From positions 179,458 through 243,457 of the forward strand of contig NZ_KB849715.1 of assembly GCF_000368825.1 (NCBI RefSeq): a stretch of DNA of 64,000 nt, in the 5' to 3' direction. Source of the DNA: Acinetobacter ursingii DSM 16037 = CIP 107286 (GTDB lineage: Bacteria > Pseudomonadota > Gammaproteobacteria > Pseudomonadales > Moraxellaceae). A program made the position numbers and the translations under genes. The notes under the pieces are model-generated. The model had not been told where the DNA came from. It did no database searches and saw nothing but the letters and a program-made list of their open reading frames with translations. Shown one piece after another: positions 8,694 through 18,774 of this stretch; positions within the stretch are counted from its first letter, which is position 1, and every line of letters starts with the position of its first letter.

Positions 8694-9527
8694 ATGACAT
8701 ATGAAAAACGCTGGGAAACCGTTGATGTACAACTTGAAAATGGTATCGCATGGGTCATTTTAAATCGTCCCGAAAAGAAAAATGCCATGAGTCCAACCCT
8801 TAACCGTGAAATGATTGATGTACTTGAAACACTCGAACTTGATCAAAATGCCAAAGTTTTAGTTTTAACAGGTGCTGGTGATTCTTGGACTGCGGGAATG
8901 GATTTAAAAGAATACTTCCGTGAAGTAGATACACAACCTGAAATTTTTCAAGAACGTATTCGCCGTGATTCATGTCGCTGGCAATGGCAACTCCTCAGAA
9001 TGTACTCAAAACCCACGATTGCGATGGTGAATGGCTGGTGTTTTGGTGGCGGTTTCTCTCCATTAGTGGCGTGTGATCTTGCGATTGCAGCAGATGAAGC
9101 AACTTTTGGACTATCTGAAATTAACTGGGGTATTCCACCGGGCAACCTTGTGAGTAAAGCAATGGCAGATACTGTCGGACACCGTGCATCGTTATATTAC
9201 ATCATGACTGGTAAAACCTTTAGTGGCAAAGAAGCCGAGCAAATGGGATTAATTAATAAAAGCGTTCCATTAGCTCAACTTAAAGCGGAAGTCACTGAAT
9301 TGGCAAACTGCCTGCTTGAGAAAAATCCTGTAGTATTGCGTACCGCCAAAAATGGTTTTAAACGTTGCCGTGAACTGACTTGGGATCAAAACGAAGACTA
9401 TTTATATGCCAAACTGGATCAGTGTAACCACCGTGATACAGAAGGTGGTCGTGAAGAAGGACTGAAACAATTCTTGGACGAAAAATCGATTAAACCGGGT
9501 TTACAGAGCTATAAGCGTACTGGTTAA
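8694..9527 (+). CDS. hcaA: Hydroxycinnamoyl-CoA hydratase/lyase HcaA
   Basis: This crotonase-fold enzyme hydrates feruloyl-, caffeoyl- or coumaroyl-CoA and cleaves it to the benzaldehyde plus acetyl-CoA. The 277-residue product is very close to Pseudomonas HCHL (Ech): oxyanion-hole region GWCFGGGFSPLVACD and catalytic EINWGIPPGN. Ser122, Glu142 and Tyr238 match the HCHL Ser123, Glu143 and Tyr239. The ATG at 8694 has aaggag seven bases upstream; the open frame begins earlier at 8625 but without support. First gene of the hca operon. Confidence 0.95.
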   Translation: MTYEKRWETVDVQLENGIAWVILNRPEKKNAMSPTLNREMIDVLETLELDQNAKVLVLTGAGDSWTAGMDLKEYFREVDTQPEIFQERIRRDSCRWQWQLLRMYSKPTIAMVNGWCFGGGFSPLVACDLAIAADEATFGLSEINWGIPPGNLVSKAMADTVGHRASLYYIMTGKTFSGKEAEQMGLINKSVPLAQLKAEVTELANCLLEKNPVVLRTAKNGFKRCRELTWDQNEDYLYAKLDQCNHRDTEGGREEGLKQFLDEKSIKPGLQSYKRTG

Positions 9528-9563
9528 CTTTTGATTTTTATTGGCTATGTAAGGACACAACCC

Positions 9564-11015
9564 ATGCAAAATGTACAGTTACTCATCCACGGTCAATCGC
9601 TTGACGCATCTAATGGCGCAAGCTTTGAACGCATCAGCCCGATTAACGGTCAGGTTGCTAGTATTGCATCTGCCGCAACGCTTGAAGATGTTGACCGTGC
9701 CATTGAATCGGCGCAACAAGCTTTTCAGATTTGGTCAAAACTGTCTCCAACTGAACGTCGTTTACGCTTATTAAAAGCAGCAGATTTAATGGATCAACAT
9801 ACTGATCAATTTATTCAGATTGGGATGCAAGAAACAGGATCGACTGCGACTTGGTATGGGTTTAATGTGCATCTTGCCGCCAATATGCTGCGTGAAGCTG
9901 CTGCCATGACCACCCAGATTGATGGCAGTCTGATTCCCTCGGATGTCCCGGGTAATCTGGCGATGGGGATTCGTGTTCCATGCGGTGTGGTGGTTGGAAT
10001 CGCACCGTGGAATGCACCTGTGATTTTACCCACTCGTGCTTTAGCAATGCCGCTTGCCTGTGGTAATACCGTCGTATTAAAAGCATCTGAAGCCTGCCCT
10101 GCCACGCATCGTCTAATTGGACAGATTTTAAATGAGGCTGGATTAGGTGATGGCGTGGTCAATGTCATTACCCATGCCCCAGAAGATGCGCCACAGATTG
10201 TTCAGCGTTTAATCGAACACCCTGCGGTAAAACGAATTAATTTTACGGGTTCCACCAAAGTTGGGAAAATCATTGCAGAAACTGCGGCGAAATATTTAAA
10301 ACCAGTGTTGCTAGAACTTGGTGGTAAAGCACCTGTTGTCATCTTAAATGAAGCTGATCTGGATGAAGCAGTCAATGCCGTTGCATTTGGTGCCTTTTTT
10401 AATCAGGGTCAGATCTGTATGTCGACTGAACGAGTGTTAGTGCAACAGGGTATAGCCGATCAGTTTATTAAAAAACTCATTGCAAAAACCAAATCACTAA
10501 AAGCTGGCAATCCGACTGATCAGCAGAATATGTTGGGTGTGTTAGAAAGCCGTCGAGCTGCCGAGCGTATTCAACATTTACTTGAAGATGCAAAAATCAA
10601 AGGTGCAGATTTACCTTTAGGCATTCAAGTTCAAGACACCACCATGCAACCTACGCTGGTACTGAATATTCAGCCTGAAATGTTGCTATACCGCGAAGAA
10701 TCTTTTGGGCCAGTCTGTACAGTACAACGCTTTGAGACGCTTGAAGAAGGTATTGCACTGGCCAATGACAGTGAGTTTGGTTTGTCATCTGCTGTATTTA
10801 GCCAAAACTTTGCTCAAGCCTTTGAAGTCGCCAAGCAGATTGATTCAGGGATTTGTCATATTAATGGTGCCACTGTACATGATGAAGCACAAATGCCATT
10901 TGGTGGAACCAAATCGAGCGGTTATGGACGTTTTGGTAGTAAGGCTTCCATCGCTGAATTTACCGAATTGAGATGGATTACGGTTCAAACTCAATCACGC
11001 CACTATCCGATTTAA
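9564..11015 (+). CDS. hcaB: Hydroxybenzaldehyde (vanillin-type) dehydrogenase HcaB
   Basis: This 483-aa NAD(P)-dependent aldehyde dehydrogenase oxidises the benzaldehyde made by HcaA to the benzoate. The catalytic Cys is in FFNQGQICMSTERV, the general-base Glu in LELGGKAPV, the cofactor segment in NFTGSTKVGK, and the oxyanion Asn in APWNAPVIL. I chose the ATG at 9564 because aagga lies eight bases upstream; the frame opens at 9531. It follows hcaA by 36 bp. Confidence 0.93.
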   Translation: MQNVQLLIHGQSLDASNGASFERISPINGQVASIASAATLEDVDRAIESAQQAFQIWSKLSPTERRLRLLKAADLMDQHTDQFIQIGMQETGSTATWYGFNVHLAANMLREAAAMTTQIDGSLIPSDVPGNLAMGIRVPCGVVVGIAPWNAPVILPTRALAMPLACGNTVVLKASEACPATHRLIGQILNEAGLGDGVVNVITHAPEDAPQIVQRLIEHPAVKRINFTGSTKVGKIIAETAAKYLKPVLLELGGKAPVVILNEADLDEAVNAVAFGAFFNQGQICMSTERVLVQQGIADQFIKKLIAKTKSLKAGNPTDQQNMLGVLESRRAAERIQHLLEDAKIKGADLPLGIQVQDTTMQPTLVLNIQPEMLLYREESFGPVCTVQRFETLEEGIALANDSEFGLSSAVFSQNFAQAFEVAKQIDSGICHINGATVHDEAQMPFGGTKSSGYGRFGSKASIAEFTELRWITVQTQSRHYPI

Positions 11016-11124
11016 AGGTCAATTTAACTGAAGCGGTTAAATAACCACAATAAACATTGAATGAATAAAAAAATTGCATGATGCAAAACAAGCGCAGCAA
11101 TGCGCTTTCCACGGAGTGAAAGAA

Positions 11125-13002
11125 ATGCAAATGAATGCCACTCAATCACAAGATCGTGAACGGTTTGTTCAACTAGGATCACATGATGTTGAGTATCAAT
11201 ATCAAGGTCAGGTCCTTTATATTCAACCTACAGAGCAATTAAAGCCCTATCCGCAAAAGCTTACAGATCGCCTGATTCATTTTGCAAAAAATAAGCCTGA
11301 TCATATTTTTGCTGCAAAACGTAATGCTCAGGGTCAATGGGTCAAATTGAGTTATGCCGATACCTTGCAACGCGCTTGGCACATTGCTCAGGCATTGCAT
11401 CAACGTAATTTAAGTCAGGAACGACCATTACTCATTCTGTCGGGTAATGATCTTGAACATTTAACCTTATCAATGGCTGCAATGTTGGCAGGTGTTCCAT
11501 TCTCTGCCATTTCTCCTGCTTATTCTCTGATTTCTCAGGATTTCGGAAAGCTTAAACATATCTTTGAAGTCCTTACTCCGGGCATGGTCTATGCCAGTGA
11601 TGGTCAGGCGTTTAACAAAGCGATCCAAACGTGTGCAACATCCGATATCGAAATCATTACCAATACGGGAATTGTTGGGCAGCAGCAATGCACCTCTTTT
11701 CAATCCTTGCTGGATACCCCTGTGACCAATGTTCAGGAGTTTTATCAAACACTGGATGAACACCAGATTGCCAAATTTTTGTTTACCTCTGGTTCGACTA
11801 AACTGCCTAAAGCTGTACCAACCACGCATTTGATGCTGTGTGTGAATCAGCAGATGTTATTACAAACCTTTCCAGAATTTGAGCAGACCCCGCCTGTATT
11901 ACTGGATTGGTTATCTTGGCATCATACTTTTGGGGGTAGCCATAATGTCGGCATCGCTCTGTATAACGGCGGTACAATTTATATCGATGATGGCAAACCC
12001 GTTGCAGGCAAGTTTGATGAGACCATTCGCAACTTAAAAGAAATCTCCCCGACAGTCTATTTAAATGTGCCAAAAGGTTGGGAAGAACTCACGGATGCTT
12101 TGGAAAAAGATGCTGAGTTACGTGATCGCTTTTTTAAAGATGTCAAAATTCTATTTTTCGCAGGTGCAGCATTGTCCGAAGCAGGCTGGAATCGTCTGGA
12201 TAAAATTGCACAAGCACATTGCGGTGAAAAAATTCGGATTATGAGTGGTCTCGGTATGACTGAAACTGCGCCTTCTTGCGCCTTTACCACAGGGCCAAAA
12301 GTCATGGCAGGCTTTATTGGTTATCCTGCGCCTGGCTGTGAAATTAAACTGGTGCCACACGGCGATAAAATGGAATTTTGTGTGCGTGGTAAACACGTCA
12401 TGCAGGGTTATTGGCGTTTAAAGTCCGATCAACAAAGTATCGTATTTGACGATGAAGGCTTTTTCCATACAGGTGATGCCGTGCGTTTGGTATCCCCCAA
12501 TGATCCAACGCAAGGCCTGATGTATGACGGACGAATTGCAGAGGACTTTAAGCTCAATACTGGTACTTTTGTTAATGTTGGAACCCTACGGAATAAAGTC
12601 CTGATTCAAGGCAATTTACTGATTCAGGATGTCTGTATTACAGGGTCTAACCTAAATGCCATTGGTTTTCTGATTTTTCCAAAATTGGACGCTTGTGCAC
12701 AATATGCAGGTTTAACTTTTAAGGATCATCTTGCCGAAGAAATTTTAAAACATCCCAAAGTACAGCAATGGTTCCGCCAATTTTTATTAAATTTTAATAA
12801 AGACGCAACAGGAAGCTCTAATCGAGTGTCGATGCTGTATTTAATGACTGAACCGCCACAACTTGATGCAGGAGAAGTCACCGATAAAGGAAATCTGAAT
12901 CAGGGCAACATCGCTAAGCGTCGAGCGGATTTGATTGAAGAACTTTATCAAAAGCAAACGGACAATCCCCTGATTATTCGGATTCCTGTCCTAAACCACT
13001 AA
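11125..13002 (+). CDS. hcaC: Hydroxycinnamate-CoA ligase (feruloyl-CoA synthetase) HcaC
   Basis: This 625-aa ANL-superfamily ligase activates hydroxycinnamates with ATP and CoA. The P-loop motif FTSGSTKLPKAVPTTH lies near residue 220, followed by GLGMTETAP and the hinge region FHTGDAVRL. It lacks the usual C-terminal catalytic Lys motif in a canonical position, as in Fcs-type ligases. The ATG at 11125 is preceded by acggag at eight bases; an earlier in-frame ATG at 11074 has no such site. It supplies the substrate for HcaA. Confidence 0.92.
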   Translation: MQMNATQSQDRERFVQLGSHDVEYQYQGQVLYIQPTEQLKPYPQKLTDRLIHFAKNKPDHIFAAKRNAQGQWVKLSYADTLQRAWHIAQALHQRNLSQERPLLILSGNDLEHLTLSMAAMLAGVPFSAISPAYSLISQDFGKLKHIFEVLTPGMVYASDGQAFNKAIQTCATSDIEIITNTGIVGQQQCTSFQSLLDTPVTNVQEFYQTLDEHQIAKFLFTSGSTKLPKAVPTTHLMLCVNQQMLLQTFPEFEQTPPVLLDWLSWHHTFGGSHNVGIALYNGGTIYIDDGKPVAGKFDETIRNLKEISPTVYLNVPKGWEELTDALEKDAELRDRFFKDVKILFFAGAALSEAGWNRLDKIAQAHCGEKIRIMSGLGMTETAPSCAFTTGPKVMAGFIGYPAPGCEIKLVPHGDKMEFCVRGKHVMQGYWRLKSDQQSIVFDDEGFFHTGDAVRLVSPNDPTQGLMYDGRIAEDFKLNTGTFVNVGTLRNKVLIQGNLLIQDVCITGSNLNAIGFLIFPKLDACAQYAGLTFKDHLAEEILKHPKVQQWFRQFLLNFNKDATGSSNRVSMLYLMTEPPQLDAGEVTDKGNLNQGNIAKRRADLIEELYQKQTDNPLIIRIPVLNH

Positions 13003-13077
13003 TCCTTTGAAATTAGATAAGAAGTTCAAATTTACTTTTGAGCTTCCTCCTTAGTTTTGCCCTAAAAAAGGTGAAAT

Positions 13078-14217
13078 ATGCAACACGATACGGAATTTGA
13101 ACTATTTCGAGATAATTATCGACGTTTTCTAAAAGAACAAGTCGCTCCTTATTATGAACAATGGGAACAGGATGGCCTAATTCCACGAAAGCTTTGGAAT
13201 CAACTGGGTGAAAATGGTTTTTTATGCGTCGATGTTCCAGAAGAATATGGCGGTTATGGCGCACCTATCCATTACTCACTGATGCTAGTTCAAGAAACTG
13301 CACAGGCAGGATTTACCTCTTTGGCAGTGGCCATTGGTGGGCAAAATGAATTAGTTTCGCCCTATATTCAAAATATCGGTACTGAAGCACAGAAAAAATA
13401 TTGGCTTCCTAAAATGGTCACAGGTGAAGTGGTCACTGCGATTGCCATGACTGAAGCCAATGCTGGTTCTGATTTACAGGCGATTCGTACACAAGCCATT
13501 TTGGAAGATGATCACTATCTGATTGATGGTTCAAAAACATTTATTTCCAATGGCTTACATGCAGACTTAATTGTACTGGTGGCAAAAACCAACCCACTGG
13601 CAGGTGCCAAAGGTATCTCATTGTTTTTAGTTGATGCTCATTTAGAAGGTGTAAAAAAAGGACGCTCACTGAAAAAAATTGGTTTACATGCCCAAGATAC
13701 CGCCGAACTATTTTTTGATCAGGTCAAAGTTCCCACTTCACAACGTTTAGGCAATGAAGGACAAGGCTTTGCTTACTTAATGCAAGAATTACCGCGTGAA
13801 CGTCTGAGCATTTCCATGATGGCACTTGGGTCAATTTTGGGTGCAATTGAACTGACTAAAGACTATGTCTTACAACGCAAAGCCTTTGGTCAACCCTTAA
13901 GCCAAATGCAAAATACCCGATTTGTACTTGCCAATGCGCAAATTAAAGCCAAAGCCGCACAAGCCTTTGTCGATCAATGTGCTGAGATGTATAGCCAACA
14001 GCAACTCAGCGTCAACCACGTCGCCGCACTGAAATGTTTTATCACCGATACCCAATGTGATGTGATTGACCAATTACTACAACTGTTTGGTGGCTATGGC
14101 TACATGCAGGAATATCCAATTTCACGTTTCTTTGTCGATGCCCGCGTGCAAAAAATTTACGGCGGAACCAACGAGATTATGAAAGAAATCGTGGCGCGTG
14201 AACTCTTGGGAAAATAA
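13078..14217 (+). CDS. hcaD: Acyl-CoA dehydrogenase HcaD
   Basis: This 379-aa FAD-dependent acyl-CoA dehydrogenase has the signature AIAMTEANAGSDL (flavin contact), the FGQPLSQMQNTRF segment, and a C-terminal QLFGGYGYMQEYPISR leading to IYGGTNEIMKEI. In ADP1 the matching gene lets saturated phenylpropanoid-CoA side chains such as dihydroferuloyl-CoA be desaturated into the HcaA substrate. It sits 75 bp after hcaC, with a start at 13078 after aaaaggtgaaat. Confidence 0.88.
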   Translation: MQHDTEFELFRDNYRRFLKEQVAPYYEQWEQDGLIPRKLWNQLGENGFLCVDVPEEYGGYGAPIHYSLMLVQETAQAGFTSLAVAIGGQNELVSPYIQNIGTEAQKKYWLPKMVTGEVVTAIAMTEANAGSDLQAIRTQAILEDDHYLIDGSKTFISNGLHADLIVLVAKTNPLAGAKGISLFLVDAHLEGVKKGRSLKKIGLHAQDTAELFFDQVKVPTSQRLGNEGQGFAYLMQELPRERLSISMMALGSILGAIELTKDYVLQRKAFGQPLSQMQNTRFVLANAQIKAKAAQAFVDQCAEMYSQQQLSVNHVAALKCFITDTQCDVIDQLLQLFGGYGYMQEYPISRFFVDARVQKIYGGTNEIMKEIVARELLGK

Positions 14218-14299
14218 TTTAAATTTTAACAGCGAAGCAAGGCAGAAAGAACCAACAGGTCTTGCTTAAAACAACAATGATATTTCAGGATGAAATGCT

Positions 14300-15550
14300 A
14301 TGTCTAAATTATGGGTGTATTCCACGCTTATGTTTTCTGGTTCTATATTTGCGGGAAGTTTTGTCGATAACAGCAGTGTAGAACTGACTACACGCAACTT
14401 TTATTTTGACCGCGATTATCAGGAGCTTTCCAAATATCCAGCAGCGAAGGACTGGACACAAGGCTTTATTTTCAAGGCAAATTCAGGCTATACGGAAGGA
14501 ACAGTGGGCTTTGGTCTGGATATTCTCGCCACCGCTGGTTTTAAGCTGGATGCCAGTGCCAAATATGCAGGAACTGGAAATCTACCGCGAGACACTGCCA
14601 CCAATGAACCCGCATCAAGTTACGGTGAAATCGGTGTCACGGGTAAAGCTAAAATTAGTCAGACTGAACTTAAAATAGGAACGCTTAGACCGATGAATCC
14701 TGTTTTAGTCGCTTCTCCTGCCCGTTTGTTACCACAAACTTATCGTGGAATTTCACTAGAATCTAAAGATTTAAAAGATTTTGAATTACAGGCTGCTTAT
14801 ATTGATAAAGTGAATCAACGTGATTCGACTAATTTTGAGAATATCAGAATTTCAGCGGTGAATGGACGTTTTAAAAATGCTGAAACCGATGGATTGTACT
14901 ATGCAGGCGGGTATTACAATGTCAATCCAAGTTTACGTTTAGGTTTATTCTATCTGGATGTGAATAATCTTTATGATCAATGGACAACAGGTTTTTTACA
15001 CAAATGGGAGATCAACCCAACCACACGATTGAGTAGTTATTTACATTATTATCGAAGTCGTGATGAAGGCAATGCAAAAGCAGGCTTAGTCGATAATGAC
15101 TTATATCATGCGCATTTTGAACTGAAGCATCAAAATCATAAATTTATTTTTGGAACGTTTCAGCATCATGGTGAAACTGCGTTTCCTTATTTAAGTGGTG
15201 GAGAAACAGGACTACTGATTGATACATGGCCAGGCGAGTTTCTCAATCCCAAAGAACAAGCTTATAGTTTCCGCTATGAATATGACTTTAAAGATTATGT
15301 TCCGGGTTTACACTTTATGACACGCTATACCATGGGTCGTAATATTTATGCACCCAATCTGGGTGGAACCAATTTAAAAGAACGAGAAACTGATTTTGAT
15401 CTGGGCTATACCATTCAAAACGGTTGGCTCAAAAATCTGGGACTTCGCGCACGTTATGCCATCTATGACAATAACATGTCGGCCAACGCCAATATCAAAC
15501 CTGTGAACGAAACCCGTATCAATATTGATTATACGTGGAAATTTAAATAA
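14300..15550 (+). CDS. hcaE: OprD-family outer-membrane porin HcaE
   Basis: This 416-aa protein starts with a short signal peptide (to about residue 18, ...IFAGSF) and continues as an 18-strand-type OprD barrel. Alternating aromatic strands are visible and the end is INIDYTWKFK, a C-terminal beta signal. OprD relatives in aromatic operons (VanP, BenP, PhaK types) admit aromatic acids across the outer membrane. Its place in the hca operon suggests hydroxycinnamate uptake. Confidence 0.87.
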   Translation: MSKLWVYSTLMFSGSIFAGSFVDNSSVELTTRNFYFDRDYQELSKYPAAKDWTQGFIFKANSGYTEGTVGFGLDILATAGFKLDASAKYAGTGNLPRDTATNEPASSYGEIGVTGKAKISQTELKIGTLRPMNPVLVASPARLLPQTYRGISLESKDLKDFELQAAYIDKVNQRDSTNFENIRISAVNGRFKNAETDGLYYAGGYYNVNPSLRLGLFYLDVNNLYDQWTTGFLHKWEINPTTRLSSYLHYYRSRDEGNAKAGLVDNDLYHAHFELKHQNHKFIFGTFQHHGETAFPYLSGGETGLLIDTWPGEFLNPKEQAYSFRYEYDFKDYVPGLHFMTRYTMGRNIYAPNLGGTNLKERETDFDLGYTIQNGWLKNLGLRARYAIYDNNMSANANIKPVNETRINIDYTWKFK

Positions 15551-15604
15551 CACTGATAGGCTCTAAATCATCGGGAGCCTACTTCAATTTAGGGAAAATA
15601 AAAA

Positions 15605-15985
15605 ATGGATATGACTGACAAACTTCCTCCTATTCACTATTTGCTAGGCGGGCATCATATTCAATGGAACGATCAAGCGCAGCAACTTGAAATTGATTAT
15701 GTCGCATTAGAAAGTTTTACCAACCCTAGAGGTACAGTTGAAGGGGGTATGATTTGCGCAATGTTGGATGATGTGATGGGCTTATTTGCATTTCTGGCGA
15801 ATGATCGACAACCTGCCACCACGATTAATCTGACAGTAGATTTTCTACGCCCATGTCAGGTCGGTGTCGTGCAGACCAAATGCCGCTTTGTAAAGCAAGG
15901 TAAATCTATTTTAAATATCGAAAGTGAAGCATGGCAAAATCATAAAATGCTGGCACGAAGTACAGCTAATTTTATGGTGCTTTAA
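15605..15985 (+). CDS. hcaF: Hotdog-fold thioesterase HcaF
   Basis: This 126-aa PaaI/4HBT-like protein has the core NPRGTVEGGMICAMLDDVMG, in which the Asp of the central helix is the usual catalytic acid, and TINLTVDFLRP. It is the last gene on the strand before the terminator at 16007. It may release CoA from dead-end hydroxycinnamoyl- or benzoyl-CoA esters; that role is inferred. A hydrolase gene corresponding to ADP1 hcaG is not present after it in this window. Confidence 0.75.
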   Translation: MDMTDKLPPIHYLLGGHHIQWNDQAQQLEIDYVALESFTNPRGTVEGGMICAMLDDVMGLFAFLANDRQPATTINLTVDFLRPCQVGVVQTKCRFVKQGKSILNIESEAWQNHKMLARSTANFMVL

Positions 15986-16006
15986 GTTTCAGTTGAACCC
16001 ACAAAA

Positions 16007-16035
16007 GAGAAAGAAAACCCGTTGCTTTCTTTCTC
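16007..16035. terminator. Convergent terminator, hca operon / TonB receptor
   Basis: A 10-bp stem, gagaaagaaa (16007-16016) / tttctttctc (16026-16035), lies between the stop codons of hcaF and the oppositely oriented TonB receptor gene. It can serve both transcripts. Confidence 0.65.
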
Positions 16036-16055
16036 AAACCATTCATTACTTAATT

Positions 16056-18659
16056 TTAAAAACGCTGAGAGATACTCAACTTAAAGTCACGTCCAGTACC
16101 TGTCATATATTCTCCCAGATACATTTTGTAGTCACGATTAAACAGGTTATCAATAGAGAAATTCAACTGAGGGCCATTTTCACCGACTGGCTGCCAATCG
16201 ATAAAAATACCGTGCAAAGCATAGCCTTTAGTACGAGGCAATGAAAAACCAGAAGCCCCAATTGAATGATCTGTATTTAAAATACTTCTGGTTTGCGCGT
16301 CTACAAAAATTCCACGCCAGCCCATGGTCAAATCATGTTCAGGAACATTGACACCTAGCGTAGCTGTCGCCTTGCGTGGAGGTATTTGTTCAATCCATGT
16401 TTTTTGATTAAACCACGGATTAACAGGAGAATTATCACGTTGACCGCGCACATAAGAATAAGTTAAACCTGCAAAATAGGTGGGCTGATTATAAAATAGC
16501 TCTGCTTCATAAGCTTTGATGGTGTAATCAGTAATATTTCTGTAAAAACCATGATCATATTGGCCATTACAAACACTGGCATTCGCACTTCCACCCTGTG
16601 CAATAATCTCGGCTTGTGCCTGACAGAAAACTGAACGATTACGAAAAATTTCGTCTGAACCGCGGTTATGATAATAGCTAAGACGGATCTGTAAATGATC
16701 ATCATCTGTCAAAAGCTGATCAAAATTCATTTCATTGCCAAGTCTTATCGCCAACATTTTTTCGGGACGCAAATACAGACTGGTCGCAGATACCGTAGAA
16801 CTTGGACCATCATTATAATATTGTTCATCAACACGTGGCGCACGCCATGTTTTGCTAATATTAGCAAACCACGTGAGGTAATCTGCCTGTTTCCATGCCA
16901 ACGCTAAACGGGGTGACCAGCCTGTATAACTTTTTTCTGAATAATCATGACCTGCTTCAGCCGTGCTATAACGTGGAGCCAGATTGCCATAACCCTGATT
17001 GATAATATTGTCATAACGTAAAGACGGCGTAATCGTGACTGCCCCAATTTGATATTGGTCTTCAACAAATGCGCTATACATTTGCTGATCACCTGCGGGC
17101 ATATAATTCGGTTGATAGAGTCCGTAATTATATTGAGGATTATTCAGATAAGAGCGAACCAGCATCAAAGAGTTTTGCTTCATCTTTTAATATTGTGCCC
17201 CGATTTTTAGCTTATGTGTACCATACGCCGTATCAATATCACTGATATTTAAAAGTTTTAGTGCTGTATTGGTATAGTTCACCCAGCTTTCATCGCCAAG
17301 ATTGGCCGCTGAAAAAGAAACCCCTTCCAAACGTTTATCATGTTGTTTGGTTTTTGAATAAGAAAAATTTGCTTTGAAATTAATATAAGGATTCGCAGCA
17401 GGATTGAACTCATAACCAGCGGAATAGCTTGTATCTTTTTGGTCACGATAGACTAAACGGCGTTTCCACGCTTCGTCATAGCCATACTTTGCAATATCTG
17501 CGGCACTCGGAACAGCATCCTGATCACGCATTGCAGCAAAAGGTTCCCAGCCTGTATGGCTACTTTGCATGGCATTGAAAGAAATCTTTTGGCTTTCATC
17601 TGGACGAATATTCAGTTTTGCTAAATATGTGTCCTGTTCCTGAGCTGAATATAAAAAAGAGGTTCCATCTGGACGCTCTACATTACCGCTATCGCGTTTG
17701 GTATAGTAAAACAGCCCATCCAACAGATTATTTTCAGTTTTTCCATACACTGCACCCGTATAAGTATTTTGTTGGTTATTACTAAATCGCGAATACTTTA
17801 GAAATGCGCCGACATCTTTATTTTGTTTTAATAGATCTTGCGCATCTCTGGTTTCCAGTGTCACCTTTCCGCCAAAACCGCCATTACCAACTTCAACATT
17901 ATGCGGACCTTTATCGACCGTGACCCGTTTTAAAATTTCAGGTTCAATAAAGACTGACCCTTGTCGATATTTATCAAAAGATTTGACCGAATCATCCAGT
18001 GTAATGGGAACATCTTCAACTCCTCCCATACCCAGAATATTAATCGTTTGTCCGCCGGGTCTAGGAGAGCCAGCCGAAGATACTCCTGGCATGGTGTCTA
18101 ATAGTTGTGCAACATTATTGGCCTGATAACGATCAATCGCGGTCTGATTTAAAACGCTTTGCCCAAACTGAACCGTATCTGAATTTTCTGCCTGCGTAGA
18201 AAGGGTTGGCATTTGGTATAACTGATGATTATCCTGATTGAAAATTGAAGATGAATTCAGTTGCCCTTTTTTTATGGCACTTGAAGTCCCCACATTTTTT
18301 TCATCAGACTGTTCATGCTCTAGTTTCTTATCCACCAATAAGTAACCTGCCGATGATTTCATCATCTGAAACGGTGTATGTTCAATCAATCTGGCAAATG
18401 CTTGCTCAACGGTGTAATTGCCTTTTATCGCATTTACTTGGTAACGATTGGTTTTCTTTGCATCCATCAGTAATGAAACATTGGCTTGCAATGCAACGCT
18501 ATTGAGTGCCTGAGTCAGAGAACCACGCTCCACTTGAAAGTACGCAGAACTATTGCTATTTGCAGCGTATATAGGGGCTGAAACGCAACTGACAGAAATT
18601 GCCAGAGAAACGGCCAACGCTATTTTTTGTAGGGAATATTGGGAAGATAAAATGTGCAT
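16056..18659 (-). pseudogene. TonB-dependent heme/siderophore receptor with STN domain, in-frame stop
   Basis: This outer-membrane receptor would be 867 residues. It has a signal peptide (to about residue 36), an STN signalling domain (ALNSVALQANVSLLMDAKK), a plug domain (QLLDTMPGVSSAGSPRPGG) and a 22-strand barrel ending FKLSISQRF. A TAA at 17187-17189 interrupts codon 491. The reading frame then continues without any shift (next codons K-M-K-Q-N) to the natural end. The STN domain and the adjacent FecR/FecI pair indicate substrate-induced cell-surface signalling; heme is likely because heme oxygenase follows. Either a nonsense mutation or a base-call error could explain the stop. Confidence 0.85.
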
Positions 18660-18675
18660 TAAAACGATAGCCCCA

Positions 18676-18695
18676 TATAAATGATAATCATTAAC
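18676..18695 (-). promoter_or_regulatory. Fur-box-like operator upstream of the TonB receptor
   Basis: The sequence aaatgataatcatta (from 18679) matches the core of the Fur consensus gataatgataatcattatc. It lies about 20 bp upstream of the receptor's chosen ATG at 18659, in the position expected of an iron-repressed promoter. Confidence 0.65.
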
Positions 18696-18774
18696 CAAGC
18701 CAATTAGCAAATAATTGCTGTTCTTCCCTATATGACGCACCACCATCCAAAAACACGCAATTTGTCGTTATTTT

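Noticed and set aside
9815..10168. 117-aa minus-strand ORF opposite hcaB
   Set aside because: It lies wholly inside the strongly supported aldehyde dehydrogenase gene; composition reflects the antisense of GC-rich codons.
15557..15581. Hairpin taggctc ... gagccta between hcaE and hcaF as a terminator
   Set aside because: A stem is present but no T-run follows, and hcaF follows closely on the same strand; it may be an RNA-processing or stability hairpin at most.
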